Shown here in pieces: positions 31,836 to 40,597 of a stretch of DNA of 64,000 bases (the first letter of the stretch is position 1; each line of letters begins with the position of its first letter). The DNA lies in the NCBI GenBank assembly GCA_031430435.1, contig JANPBM010000090.1:30524-94523 (forward strand), given 5' to 3'. The translations under genes were made by a program, and so were the position numbers. The DNA is from JANNVK01 sp031430435. Lineage in GTDB: Bacteria; Acidobacteriota; Blastocatellia; Pyrinomonadales; Pyrinomonadaceae. The notes below the pieces were generated by a model. It ran no database searches, was not told the DNA's origin, and saw nothing but the letters and a program-made list of their open reading frames with translations.

Positions 31836-32063
31836 TTAGCGATTGATTGCCAACAGAGTTTCGGAGACAATCGGCGGAACTTGGATCGGACAAAACATCT
31901 TCGCATCATACAAATAATCTTCACCGTCTTCGTCAATTACCCGCATACAACCGAGTTTTTCGGCTTCATCGTCGGGAATAAACCGGTAAAGTTTGCCAAC
32001 TTCCAACGAAACATCGTAACCGATATTATTTAAACAGACGACAAAATTTGTATCAATTTTCAT
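31836..32063 (-). CDS. Small conserved hypothetical protein in the pyr cluster
   Basis: A 75-residue acidic protein: DTNFVVCLNNIGYDVSLEVG, LYRFIPDDEAEKLGCMRVID, EDGEDYLYDAKMF. The strands suggest an SH3-like small barrel. I recognise it as a conserved small protein of unknown function. It follows the 78-residue gene by 5 bp and is the last gene before the terminator, so it is co-transcribed with pyrR. No link to pyrimidines is known. Confidence 0.6.
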   Translation of the reverse strand: MKIDTNFVVCLNNIGYDVSLEVGKLYRFIPDDEAEKLGCMRVIDEDGEDYLYDAKMFCPIQVPPIVSETLLAINR

Positions 32064-32068
32064 ATAAG

Positions 32069-32305
32069 TTAGTCCAAAAAAGGGAATTTTATTTTCTCCT
32101 CTTTTCTGCCGATTCCGTGTGCTTCATACCAATGAATTTCCGCCAACCGATAAGTTCCGTCTTCAAGTTTTATTGTAGCGATTCCTTTCTTTTTTCGCCA
32201 ACGACCGCGACCGTAACGTTTTCTTAAAAGTTGTAAAACGCGGATTGACGAACCTTCTGCAATCGTTTCGATGTTTGAAATTTCACTGACAATTTCAAAC
32301 TTCAT
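32069..32305 (-). CDS. Small basic conserved protein in the pyr cluster
   Basis: A 78-residue protein whose ATGA start overlaps the pyrR stop codon (translational coupling). The middle is basic: VLQLLRKRYGRGRWRKKKG (about 23-41), followed by YRLAEIHWYEAHGIGRKEEKIK. I recall very similar short proteins across cyanobacteria and other bacteria with no assigned function. The Arg/Lys-rich segment and conserved WYEAHGIGR suggest nucleic-acid contact, which is inference. Its coupling to pyrR is consistent with an RNA-related role but does not prove it. Confidence 0.65.
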   Translation of the reverse strand: MKFEIVSEISNIETIAEGSSIRVLQLLRKRYGRGRWRKKKGIATIKLEDGTYRLAEIHWYEAHGIGRKEEKIKFPFLD

Positions 32306-32862
32306 GGTCTTTCAAAAATCCCGACTGCTTCAACACCGTCAAATTCTTTGAGCATAACTTTTATTATCTCGCTCTTTTTGGTTGAAAGCATTTTGCCGAC
32401 AAAATCTGCTTGAATCGGTAATTCGCGATGTTCTTTGCCGCGATCTACCAAAACCGCGAGTTGGACTTTATTCGGGCGACCGAAATCCATCAGTTGATCC
32501 ATCGCGGCACGGATTGTGCGTCCCGTGTAAAGCACATCGTCAACCAAAATAATGTTTTTTCCTTCAATGTCAACGTCCAATTCAGTTCGATTAACAATCG
32601 GATTTGTTCCGACCGTTGATAGATCATCGCGATAAAGTGTGATGTCAATAACGCCGAAAACCGGGGCAATACCTTCTAATGCGGTGATATTCTTGACTAA
32701 AGTTTCAGCCAGAGGAACTCCGCGACGACGAATTCCTACCAAATATAAATTTTCCGCACCGTGATTATTTTCAACAATTTCCGAGGCAAGCCGCGACATC
32801 GCACGTTTCATACTTGCACTATTCATTATTCGATTTTTTTCAACTAAATTTGCTTCTGTCAT
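32302..32862 (-). CDS. pyrR: Bifunctional pyrimidine regulator/uracil phosphoribosyltransferase
   Basis: A 186-residue PyrR. The PRPP loop is clear: IILVDDVLYTGRTIRAAMD. Other family elements are VGIRRRGVPLAETL, VFGVIDITLYRDDLST and IQADFVGKMLSTKKSE. PyrR binds pyr mRNA and promotes attenuation in Gram-positive bacteria, and has weak uracil phosphoribosyltransferase activity. It heads a minus-strand group with two small genes, then pyrB. I saw no PyrR-type RNA loop (cagagagg) in the window, so its regulatory target is unclear. Several N-terminal Met codons (positions 1, 13, 18) leave the start open. Confidence 0.9.
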   Translation of the reverse strand: MTEANLVEKNRIMNSASMKRAMSRLASEIVENNHGAENLYLVGIRRRGVPLAETLVKNITALEGIAPVFGVIDITLYRDDLSTVGTNPIVNRTELDVDIEGKNIILVDDVLYTGRTIRAAMDQLMDFGRPNKVQLAVLVDRGKEHRELPIQADFVGKMLSTKKSEIIKVMLKEFDGVEAVGIFERP

Positions 32863-32910
32863 TTCGTTAAAATCGTAACAAAATAAGATGACAAGTTCAA
32901 AGTTAAGAGA

Positions 32911-32916
32911 TAAAAT
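32911..32916 (+). promoter_or_regulatory. TAAAAT -10 candidate for a leaderless transcript
   Basis: TAAAAT lies 6 nt before the ATG at 32923 with no ribosome site. It would transcribe the broken Uma2 gene and the following pyrD and pyrF. Confidence 0.5.
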
Positions 32917-32922
32917 TCAATC

Positions 32923-33499
32923 ATGGCTTTAGCAAAAACATATCCGACAATTTCAGTTGCCGAATATCTTGAACTGGAACGTGCGTCTGAAATCCGCCAC
33001 GAATATCTTGACGGGCAAGTTTATGTGATGGCAGGCGAAAGCCTGCGGCACAGTAGAATTTGTTTTAGTTTATACGCAAATATTGGTGGTCAGCTTCGCG
33101 GAAAACCTTGCTCGGGGTTTTTCGCCGAATATGAAAATTGCCACCAATAATAAAGGACTTTATGCGTATCCCGATTTGGCAATTGTTTGCGGAGAGCCGA
33201 AATATCACGACAAAAAGGGTGATGTTTTGTTGAATCCGACAATAATTTTTGAAGTATTATCGCCTTCAACGCAACATTACGACCGCGGCGAGAAATTTCT
33301 TCGTTACACGAATTACATAAAATCTTTAACCGATTATGTGTTGATTTCGCAAGACAAACCGTTGGTTGAACATTTTTCACGCCAACCTGATAATTCGTGG
33401 CAAAGCGTTGTAATTCAAGGACTTGACGCTGTTTTGCAACTTACGGCAATAAATGTCGAGCTACCGCTAAAAGAACTTTACGAAAATATTTCGTTCTAA
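32923..33499 (+). pseudogene. Uma2-family endonuclease broken by a +1/-1 frameshift
   Basis: The N-terminal part (32923-33150 frame) reads SVAEYLELERASEIRHEYLDG, VYVMAGES, the start of an Uma2 (DUF820) PD-(D/E)xK protein. The remainder is in another frame (from about 33110): NMKIATNNKGLYAYPDLAIV, TIIFEVLSPSTQHYDRGEK, with the active-site Asp and Glu-x-Leu. The shift falls at ctcggggttttt (33112-33123), a double homopolymer, so it may be a real mutation or a sequencing error. The second frame ends at TAA 33497-33499, overlapping the pyrD ATG. Uma2 genes are common accessory genes. Confidence 0.8.
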
Positions 33500-34569
33500 T
33501 GCTAATCTACAAAAATCTAATTCGCCCGATACTTTTCAAATTGCCGACCGAAACGGCACACGAACTCGGCATCAACGCTTTGCGATACGGTTTATCGTCC
33601 GTGTTTTTACAAAATAAAATTGCTAAACGGTTTGAATGTAACGAATTCGGCGAACTGAAAAGATTCGGTTTGACGTTCAGAAAGCCGTTCGGGATTGCCG
33701 CCGGTTTCGATAAAAATGCGGTTGTTGCCAATCAGCTTTCGGCGTTGGGATTCGGTTTTATCGAAGTCGGAACAACAACATTTTACGCACAAAAAGGAAA
33801 CGAAAAGCCGCGTTTGTTTCGTCTGCCAAAAGATTTAGCGTTAATAAATCGGGCAGGTTTTAATAACGAAGGTACAAAATCTGTAGTTGAAAGATTAAAA
33901 AAATCTCGTCCCGATTGCGTTTTAGGCGTGAATATCGGTAAAAACAAAGATGTGCCGAACGATGCCGCGATTGAAAATTATCTGCAAAGTTTTACGCTTG
34001 CGTGCGAAGTTGCAGATTATGTGGCGGTCAATGTTTCCAGCCCGAACACGCCGAATTTACGAGAATTGCAAAAAGCCGAAAGTTTGGAAGAACTGCTCAA
34101 AACATTGCAAGCACACAACTTAAAGAACATTCCGTTGCTCGTAAAAATCGCTCCCGATTTATCCGAAGCCGAAATCGAGGCAATCGTCGATATTTGTTTC
34201 AGGCAAAATTTAGCGGGAATTATCGCTGCAAATACGACTGTTTCACGGCAAAATTTATTGACGGAAAACGTCGATAATTTTGGCAACGGCGGTTTGAGCG
34301 GAAAACCTTTGACAAAGTGTTCAACCGAAGTTATTTCAACAATTTACAAACATTCAAAAGGGAAGTTGCCGATAATCGGTGTCGGCGGAATTTTCGATGA
34401 ACACGATGCTTTTGCGAAGATTTGTGCGGGCGCATCGTTGTTACAAGGTTACACAGGTTTCGTATATGAAGGTGTTTCATTTGCGAAAAATATAAATTGC
34501 GGTTTGGCTAAACTATTGAAAGAACGAGGTTTTAATCATTTAGACGAAGCCGTCGGTTCCAATTTATGA
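33499..34569 (+). CDS. pyrD: Dihydroorotate dehydrogenase (quinone), class 2
   Basis: A 356-residue membrane-associated flavoenzyme oxidising dihydroorotate to orotate with quinone. The N-terminal helix region IRPILFKLPTETAHELGINALR is the membrane/quinone segment of class 2 enzymes. FMN and substrate motifs: FGIAAGFDKNA, INRAGFNNEG, NVSSPNTPNLRELQ (Ser base of class 2), KIAPDLSE, IAANTTVSR, GGLSGKPL, IGVGGIFDEHDA. Its ATG overlaps the stop codon of the broken Uma2 gene (TAATG). It overlaps pyrF by 4 bp, forming a coupled pair. Confidence 0.94.
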   Translation: MLIYKNLIRPILFKLPTETAHELGINALRYGLSSVFLQNKIAKRFECNEFGELKRFGLTFRKPFGIAAGFDKNAVVANQLSALGFGFIEVGTTTFYAQKGNEKPRLFRLPKDLALINRAGFNNEGTKSVVERLKKSRPDCVLGVNIGKNKDVPNDAAIENYLQSFTLACEVADYVAVNVSSPNTPNLRELQKAESLEELLKTLQAHNLKNIPLLVKIAPDLSEAEIEAIVDICFRQNLAGIIAANTTVSRQNLLTENVDNFGNGGLSGKPLTKCSTEVISTIYKHSKGKLPIIGVGGIFDEHDAFAKICAGASLLQGYTGFVYEGVSFAKNINCGLAKLLKERGFNHLDEAVGSNL

Positions 34570-35267
34570 AGGAAAAAATCATTGTTGCATTAGACGTAAA
34601 AACCGCAAATAAAGCACGCGAAATTGTGGCGGAATTAAAAGATTCGGTCGGTGCGTTCAAAATCGGTTTGCAACTTTTTACCGCGTTCGGCGCATCTTTT
34701 GTTCGTGAACTTGTTGAGCAAGATATTAAAGTTTTTCTTGATTTAAAGTTTCACGATATTCCGAATACGGTTGCAAAAGCATCGGTTGAAGCCGCCAAAC
34801 TCGGCGTTTGGATGTTTAATGTTCACGCAATCGGCGGCGGAGAAATGTTGCGGAAAACAGTTGATGAAGTTCGCGAAGTTTGCGAAAAAGATAATTTGAC
34901 GCAACCGAAAATTATCGGCGTTACGGTTTTGACAAGTTCAAACAATGAAACTTTGCGTGAGGTCGGAATTTTTAACGAAACCTCCGCACAGGTTTTGAAT
35001 TTGGCAAAACTTGTTGCAAAATACAGCCTTGACGGTGTGGTTGCGTCGCCGTGCGAAGTTCGTCTGATTCGTGAAAATATCGACAATTTTTTAATCGTTA
35101 CGCCCGGTATTCGACCAACTTTTGCAACTTCGGATGATCAAAAGCGTGTAATGACTCCAAACGAAGCTGTTGCGGCAGGTTCGGATTATTTAGTTATCGG
35201 CAGACCGATTTTGCAAGCGAAAAACAGAATTGAAGCGGTGGAAAAAGTTCTCGCAGAAATAAAATGA
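34566..35267 (+). CDS. pyrF: Orotidine-5'-phosphate decarboxylase
   Basis: A 233-residue TIM-barrel enzyme that makes UMP. It starts IIVALDVKTANKA. The catalytic array is DLKFHDIPNTV (Lys and Asp pair), with VTVLTSSN, VASPCEVRLIR and the phosphate loop ITPGIRP-like VTPGIRPTF, then VIGRPILQA. ATG 34566 overlaps the pyrD stop codon (ATGA), and the last bases overlap the start of the DUF3108 gene (35264). Together pyrB, pyrC, pyrD and pyrF supply most of de novo UMP synthesis; carA/carB and pyrE are not in the window. Confidence 0.95.
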   Translation: MKEKIIVALDVKTANKAREIVAELKDSVGAFKIGLQLFTAFGASFVRELVEQDIKVFLDLKFHDIPNTVAKASVEAAKLGVWMFNVHAIGGGEMLRKTVDEVREVCEKDNLTQPKIIGVTVLTSSNNETLREVGIFNETSAQVLNLAKLVAKYSLDGVVASPCEVRLIRENIDNFLIVTPGIRPTFATSDDQKRVMTPNEAVAAGSDYLVIGRPILQAKNRIEAVEKVLAEIK

Positions 35268-36718
35268 TGAAAAAAATCAAACAAATTTCCTTACAAACAA
35301 GTTTTTTATTGTTGGCTTTTTATGGTTGGCAGGTTACGGCTTTTGCTCAAGAAATTTCGTCTGCGAAGCGATTCTCGATCGGCGAAAAACTGACGTACAA
35401 GGTTGATTTTAATAAGTTTAGAGACGTTGGGTACGGTGAAATTTATGTTGTTTCACGCGGTAAATTAGAAGGTGTCAACGCGGTTGAAATTCGTTCGGTT
35501 TTCAAAACAACCGGGCTTGCGCAGGTGATTTATCCGATCGATGAATCGCGGACAATTTTTGCCGCAAACGAAACAGGTTTGCCTTTGTATATCAAAAAAA
35601 TAACGAACAGCGGAATCTCAAGCGGTGAAAAAACGCAAAATTTTATCTTGAAACCGACCGCGAGTTTTGATTTGATAACCGCGATTTATCAAGCCGGATT
35701 TTTGAACGGCAGCGGAAGTTTTACGCTTCAAGACGGCGAAAATAATTATGCGGTACTGTTGCAAAATATCGGTAAAAGCAGAGCGAAAACTGAAATCGGC
35801 GAATTCGAGACTTTTATTTCGAGCGTTCAAAGCGCGTATTTTACCGAAAACGGAATCACGGATTTACAGGTTACTTTTTCAAATGACGAACGCCGATTGC
35901 CGTTGATTGTAAATTTCAAAACGGCGAAAGGAATTTTTCGTTGTCAGATTGCAAGTTCGCAAATTATTTTGCCTGCAACGCCCGATATTGAAGTTCCGCA
36001 ACCGCAACCGACACCGACTCCGACTGTCATAAAAACACCGCGACCGACTCCGACACCGCTTCCGATTAAGGAAAATCAACCGCTTTCGGCTGATTTACCG
36101 TTTCGATTGGGCGAGAGTTTGACGTTTAACGTAACAGCGAACAAACAACCGTTCGGCAAAATTACGTTGTCGGCAAAGGAACGCAAAATCATCAACAGTC
36201 GCGACAGTTTATCGCTGACGCTTTCGTTTAACGGCATTGAATTGATGAATTCGACGGTCAATCCCGAATCGTTGGTGCCGTATCGTTCGGAAACAAAGTT
36301 CGGCGGGTTGTTTGCCAAATTTAATCGACAAATCAGTTTCGATCAGATTCGCGGGTTTGCAAATCAAATTGAAATTCCGATCGGGACACATGATTTATTG
36401 TCGGTGGCGTATGCGATTCGGTCGATAAATCTGAAGCAATCGAAAAATTCGGCAAATCCGGTCAATGATACGCGAGTTGCGGTTTTTATCGGCGATCAAG
36501 CGGAAATTTTCTCGGTTCGTCCGTTGAATAACGAAATAATCGAGTTTTCGGGAAAGAAAATTTCGGCTTTAGTTGTCGCTGTTACGACCGGTGAAGCTCA
36601 GATTAACCAATATAATCCAAGACTTTGGTTGAGTAACGACACCCGACGTTTGCCGCTCAGATTTACGCTCAATATCAACGGAAAAATTTATCAAGCCGAC
36701 TTAATCGAGGTTAAATAA
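35264..36718 (+). CDS. Secreted protein with two DUF3108-like domains
   Basis: A 484-residue protein with a signal peptide (about 1-28, ending TAFAQ). Two beta-rich DUF3108-like domains (about 37-240 and 280-484) start with the same pattern: FSIGEKLTYKVDFNKF and FRLGESLTFNVTANKQ. A Pro/Thr-rich linker (PQPQPTPTPTVIKTPRPTP, about 245-263) separates them. DUF3108 proteins are periplasmic or outer-membrane-associated and may carry lipid or polysaccharide. Its start overlaps pyrF by 4 bp, a coupling with no obvious functional link. Confidence 0.75.
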   Translation: MMKKIKQISLQTSFLLLAFYGWQVTAFAQEISSAKRFSIGEKLTYKVDFNKFRDVGYGEIYVVSRGKLEGVNAVEIRSVFKTTGLAQVIYPIDESRTIFAANETGLPLYIKKITNSGISSGEKTQNFILKPTASFDLITAIYQAGFLNGSGSFTLQDGENNYAVLLQNIGKSRAKTEIGEFETFISSVQSAYFTENGITDLQVTFSNDERRLPLIVNFKTAKGIFRCQIASSQIILPATPDIEVPQPQPTPTPTVIKTPRPTPTPLPIKENQPLSADLPFRLGESLTFNVTANKQPFGKITLSAKERKIINSRDSLSLTLSFNGIELMNSTVNPESLVPYRSETKFGGLFAKFNRQISFDQIRGFANQIEIPIGTHDLLSVAYAIRSINLKQSKNSANPVNDTRVAVFIGDQAEIFSVRPLNNEIIEFSGKKISALVVAVTTGEAQINQYNPRLWLSNDTRRLPLRFTLNINGKIYQADLIEVK

Positions 36719-36922
36719 CAAGTAATAATTAAAAACAATAAGTAAATAATTGCTTTTAATCGGCAGTTAAATTTAGGTTTACAAAACTGTAAAGTAAACC
36801 GCTAAACCGCGTAACATTTTTTATCTGTTTAAGAAGTGAAAAGTAAAAGGTAAAAACCAATAATTACGGCAATAAGTTTTTTGCCGAGTCATTATAAAAA
36901 ACAATTTATTTTGTAAAGCGCG

Positions 36923-36928
36923 TAAAAT
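36923..36928 (+). promoter_or_regulatory. TAAAAT -10 candidate for a leaderless transcript
   Basis: TAAAAT lies 7 nt before ATG 36936 without a ribosome site. The rest of the 217-bp spacer holds only an AT-rich stretch and a small cggcaa/ttgccg hairpin near 36868-36890. Confidence 0.5.
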
Positions 36929-36935
36929 ATCTGCT

Positions 36936-37763
36936 ATGAAAACATATTTATTCCGAACTTTTTATTTTTTACTTTGCGCGTTTTGCTTTGCAAGCCTTTC
37001 GTTTGCTCAAACCGATTTAGAAAATTTGGTCAACACCGAAAAAGCGTTTGCGAAATTTACCGCCGAAAAGGGAATGAAGCAAGGCTTTTTGGAGTATTCA
37101 GCCGACGACGGAATTCTCTTGCAACCGACTGCGACAAACGCCAAAGAGTATTGGAAAGCTAAAGATGATTCGCCCGCGTTGCTTGTGCGGAATCCGACTT
37201 TTGCCGATATTTCGTCCGATGGAAGACTTGGTTACACAACGGGCGACCGGGAACTTCGCGCGCAAGGCAAAAGCGATAAACCGACGGCTTTCGGGCAATA
37301 CGCGACGTTGTGGCAAAAACAAATTAACGGCAAGTTTAAAGTAATTTTGGACATCGGAATCTCGCACAATAAGTCGCAACCGGTTGAAACTGACCGGCTT
37401 TCACCCAAAGAAACATCGGAAAGTAAACCGCCGAAGTTTTTTGAATTCCTTGAACAAAGTCGCGTCTTCGATCGTTCAAATTCCGCGACAATTTACAATA
37501 AACTTTATAAAAATAACCTGGCGGATAATGTGCGCGTGTTGCGTGAAGGCAAATTGCCGATAATCGGAAAAAAACTTGCCGATAAAGAACTTAAAAACGC
37601 CGCAAAAGAACTTTCTTTGCAACCGAAATTTACTTTTGACATAAAAAATCTTGCTTATACTTACGGCAAATATGAAAGTGATAAGGAAAAGGGAAGTTTT
37701 GTGGAAATCTGGAAGTATCACAACGGTAAATGGCAGATTGTTTTGGATATTTATACGAAATAA
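36936..37763 (+). CDS. Secreted protein with two NTF2/SnoaL-like (DUF4440) domains
   Basis: A 275-residue protein with a signal peptide (about 1-25, ending LSFAQ). Two NTF2-like cone folds are apparent. The first (about 28-145) has LENLVNTEKAFAKFTAEKGMKQ, GYTTGDRELRAQGK and TLWQKQINGKFKVILDIGISH. The second (about 165-275) ends in the same way, IWKYHNGKWQIVLDIYTK. DUF4440 domains often bind small ligands or are auxiliary to enzymes. No catalytic residue is assigned. It is a single gene with a probable leaderless start. Confidence 0.75.
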   Translation: MKTYLFRTFYFLLCAFCFASLSFAQTDLENLVNTEKAFAKFTAEKGMKQGFLEYSADDGILLQPTATNAKEYWKAKDDSPALLVRNPTFADISSDGRLGYTTGDRELRAQGKSDKPTAFGQYATLWQKQINGKFKVILDIGISHNKSQPVETDRLSPKETSESKPPKFFEFLEQSRVFDRSNSATIYNKLYKNNLADNVRVLREGKLPIIGKKLADKELKNAAKELSLQPKFTFDIKNLAYTYGKYESDKEKGSFVEIWKYHNGKWQIVLDIYTK

Positions 37764-37961
37764 GCGAGTAATGATAAGTTGTGAATGATGAATGATGAAT
37801 TAAAATCTTTTATAACTTGGCAGTTCAGGCATTTCAAAATGTCGGAAAACTGCTGCTGACCTGCTTAGAGACAACAAAGCAACAAAGTCGATAAGGTTGT
37901 GAAACAGAGAGACGGCGAGACGAAAACAAATTAAAGACAAAAAACAAAGGATCATTTAACT

Positions 37962-38921
37962 GTGGACAATTCTTATAAACAAGTTATTGAATTATTAAAA
38001 CTGGAAGCCGTTGCAATCAATCATACGGCGGATATTTTAGACAAAGTTTCGGTTGAAAATGCCGTCAATCTTTTGCTTAACTGTGCGGGAAAAGTTGTTG
38101 TTACGGGTGTCGGTAAATCTGCGATTATCGCCAACAAGATTGCCGACACAATGACCGGCACGGGAACCGTTGCAATTTTTGTTCATTCGTCCGACGCTTT
38201 GCATGGCAGTCTGGGCGTGATTGTGAAAGGCGATGTAGTCATTGCACTTTCAAACAGCGGTGAAACGGACGAACTGCTTGCCGTTCTGCCAAGCATAAAA
38301 CAACGTCAAGTCAAGATAATTTCGATTGTCGGTAATCTTAATTCAACGCTGGCGCGACAATCGGAGGTTGTTTTGAACGCTTCGGTCGATAAAGAGCTTT
38401 GTCCGCATAATCTCGCCCCGACTGCTTCGACAACTGTGGCTTTGGCGATTGGCGACGCACTTGCAATGACGCTTTCGGCGCTTAAAAATCAAACCGAAGA
38501 CGACTTCGCGGCAAATCATCCGGCAGGCAGATTAGGTAAACGTTTAACCTTGAAAGTTGCGGATTTAATGCACGACAGTCCGAACGTTCTGTTGGATGCA
38601 AATTGGTTGGATGTGGTTAAATCTATCTCGAAAAATTCGCTCGGCGCGGTCAATGTGATTGATTCGGACGGCAAACTTATCGGCATTGTTACCGATGGCG
38701 ATCTTCGTCGGGCAATCGAAAACAATCAAGACTTTACCGGACTTACCGCCGAAACAATGATGACGGCAAATCCCGTTAAAGTTACGCCCGATATGCTTGC
38801 GTATCACGCTTTGCAACTGATGGAAAATCGCACTTCGCAAATATCGGTGCTGCCGGTGGTTGAAAATAATAAATGTGTCGGACTATTGCGGCTGCATGAT
38901 ATTGTGCGAGTCGGTTTGTAG
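37962..38921 (+). CDS. kdsD: D-arabinose-5-phosphate isomerase (KdsD/KpsF family)
   Basis: A 319-residue enzyme converting ribulose-5-phosphate to arabinose-5-phosphate for Kdo synthesis in lipopolysaccharide. SIS domain (about 40-175): GVGKSAIIANKIADTMTGTG, HSSDALHGSLGVI, ALSNSGETDELL, CPHNLAPTASTT. The link ANHPAGRLGKRL is typical, followed by two CBS domains (about 200-319) with GIVTDGDLRRAIE and VGLLRLHDIVRVGL. The start is GTG 37962; AAAGGA lies about 12 nt upstream. The spacer before it (37764-37961) has tandem gaatgat words. It suggests a Gram-negative envelope with Kdo. Confidence 0.9.
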   Translation: MDNSYKQVIELLKLEAVAINHTADILDKVSVENAVNLLLNCAGKVVVTGVGKSAIIANKIADTMTGTGTVAIFVHSSDALHGSLGVIVKGDVVIALSNSGETDELLAVLPSIKQRQVKIISIVGNLNSTLARQSEVVLNASVDKELCPHNLAPTASTTVALAIGDALAMTLSALKNQTEDDFAANHPAGRLGKRLTLKVADLMHDSPNVLLDANWLDVVKSISKNSLGAVNVIDSDGKLIGIVTDGDLRRAIENNQDFTGLTAETMMTANPVKVTPDMLAYHALQLMENRTSQISVLPVVENNKCVGLLRLHDIVRVGL

Positions 38922-39006
38922 TTGAAAAAAAGCGGAGAAGTCAAAGTATTTCAGAAAAAAGTAAAACATAAACAGGCAATGATAAATTGTGAATGCTAAA
39001 TGATAA

Positions 39007-39292
39007 CTGATGTTACGCAAAACTGATTTCTAAGGTCGCCGGCGGCGACAAAGTTAATAGCGTCGGGTGCAATGAGTGAAACGAATCAAACCCGACGTTG
39101 AAATAAGCAACATATTTGCTCGCTGAAAGTGAGTAATAAACTGAGCGGCGGTTAATTAAACGTTGGTTCGACATTTCCGGTGTCGAAGTTCGGTACTAAT
39201 CGGTCGTCGGGTGTCGCTCATTATCATTCGCTTTACCCGACGCTATTGTATTTATCGCCGCCGGCGACTAAAACCGGTTTGCGTAACATCAG
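39007..39292. mobile_element. MITE-like element with long terminal inverted repeats
   Basis: Perfect outer 15-bp arms ctgatgttacgcaaa (39007-39021) and tttgcgtaacatcag (39278-39292). The inverted similarity continues inward for about 60 bp through ggtcgccggcggcga and tagcgtcgggt. The 286-bp element holds no ORF and fills much of the 672-bp gap 38922-39593. Each arm also folds with inner acccgacg/cgtcgggt copies. It is probably mobilised by a transposase elsewhere in the genome. Confidence 0.8.
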
Positions 39293-39368
39293 ATGATGAA
39301 TTAAAACCATTTAACTCGATAGTTTAAGTATTTCAAAATACAAAAAAACTTAATTTGAAATGAATCAT

Positions 39369-39462
39369 TTCGCAAAAGTACAAAACGCTTTAGCTTGTCG
39401 ATAAACTTCAGCCTAAATAATGTCAAAGATTATTAACAAATTAAAGTATGTTGTACTTTCCG
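39369..39462. repeat. Dispersed palindromic element, copy 2
   Basis: Internally similar to the element at 27951-28063 in the same order: tcgcaaaagtac, acgctttagcttgt, ataaacttcagc, and ttaaagtatgttgtactt. The outer gaattggtttg arms are not preserved. Confidence 0.65.
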
Positions 39463-39593
39463 GTACTTATTTTTGCAATATAATTCTTGTTCGGCACCAT
39501 ATTTTTGCAAATAAATAAGCCAACTTACTTTACAGTTTGTTGACTTACTTAAGGCTTAACTTTCCATTTCCCGCTTTTCGTTTTCCGCTTTTT

Positions 39594-40571
39594 TTACATA
39601 CTGCCCGAATTCTTAATCAGCGATAAAAAATCTTGCAAATCTTGCGGAATATCTTGTTGGAATTTCATCAATTCGCCCGATTTCGGATGTTTGAATTGCA
39701 ATTGTTCGGCGTGGAGAAAGAAACGTTTCAACGCGGGAATCCGTGCTTTGATATTAACGTTTTGAATCATTCGGTCGCGTCCGTTATTATACGCTTCATC
39801 GCCGACAACGCCGTGGCGAAGGCTGGCAAGATGAACACGGATTTGATGTGTGCGACCTGTTTTAATCTGTACGTCAAGCAAGGTAAAGTTATCGAATCGT
39901 TCGCGGACTTTGTACAATGACAGAGCATATCTGCCGTGATCCGCAATCGTCATTTTAGTACGATTATTGCGGTCGCGGGCAATCGGTTGTTCGACTTTGC
40001 CTTTGTCTTCTTTCATATTGCCGTGAACTAATGCCAAATAGCTTTTGAATACTTCGCGTTCGCGGAATTGTTCGCTCAAATTTTCGTGCGAGACAATGTT
40101 TTTTGCCACCACAATCAGCCCTGAAGTCAGTTTATCTAATCTGTGAACAATGCCGAAACGATAATTTATGCCGTATTCGGGTGTCAGCAATTTGCAATGA
40201 AAGGCAACGGCGTTTGATAACGTTCCCGCATACACACCTGCTCCCGTATGCACGACCAAGCCCGCATTTTTGTTGACCACGAGAATATCATCGTCTTCAA
40301 AAACAACATCAATCGGAATATCTTCCGGCTCAATCGGCGTATCGAGTGCTTCGGATAATTCAACTTCGATTATTTCGTTTAACCGCAATTTATGATTGCT
40401 TTTGGCAACTTTGCCGTTAATTGTGCAATCGCCGTTTTCAATCAATTTTTGAATCCGAGTGCGTGACCAACCTTCATTGTTTGCCGTCAAAAAGGCATCG
40501 AGTCGTTTATTTACGTCTTCTTCGCTTGCCGTATAAAGTTGTACGGCATCATTTGTTTGTTGTGCGTCCAT
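39594..40571 (-). CDS. rluD: RluD-type 23S rRNA pseudouridine synthase
   Basis: A 325-residue enzyme. The N-terminal S4 RNA-binding domain (about 15-80) has VNKRLDAFL, GWSRTRIQKLIENG. The RluA-type catalytic domain (about 90-310) has VVNKNAGLVVHTG, the catalytic Asp in FGIVHRLDKLTSGL, and QIKTGRTHQIRVHLA. RluD isomerises uridines in helix 69 of 23S rRNA; the family also contains RluC and RluA, so the symbol is the best fit rather than proven. A 42-bp tandem repeat lies immediately upstream of its start and may contain its promoter. It stands alone beside lgt-lspA-ileS further along. Confidence 0.9.
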   Translation of the reverse strand: MDAQQTNDAVQLYTASEEDVNKRLDAFLTANNEGWSRTRIQKLIENGDCTINGKVAKSNHKLRLNEIIEVELSEALDTPIEPEDIPIDVVFEDDDILVVNKNAGLVVHTGAGVYAGTLSNAVAFHCKLLTPEYGINYRFGIVHRLDKLTSGLIVVAKNIVSHENLSEQFREREVFKSYLALVHGNMKEDKGKVEQPIARDRNNRTKMTIADHGRYALSLYKVRERFDNFTLLDVQIKTGRTHQIRVHLASLRHGVVGDEAYNNGRDRMIQNVNIKARIPALKRFFLHAEQLQFKHPKSGELMKFQQDIPQDLQDFLSLIKNSGSM

Positions 40572-40597
40572 ATTTGTTTGTGGTGATGCTTTGTTAT

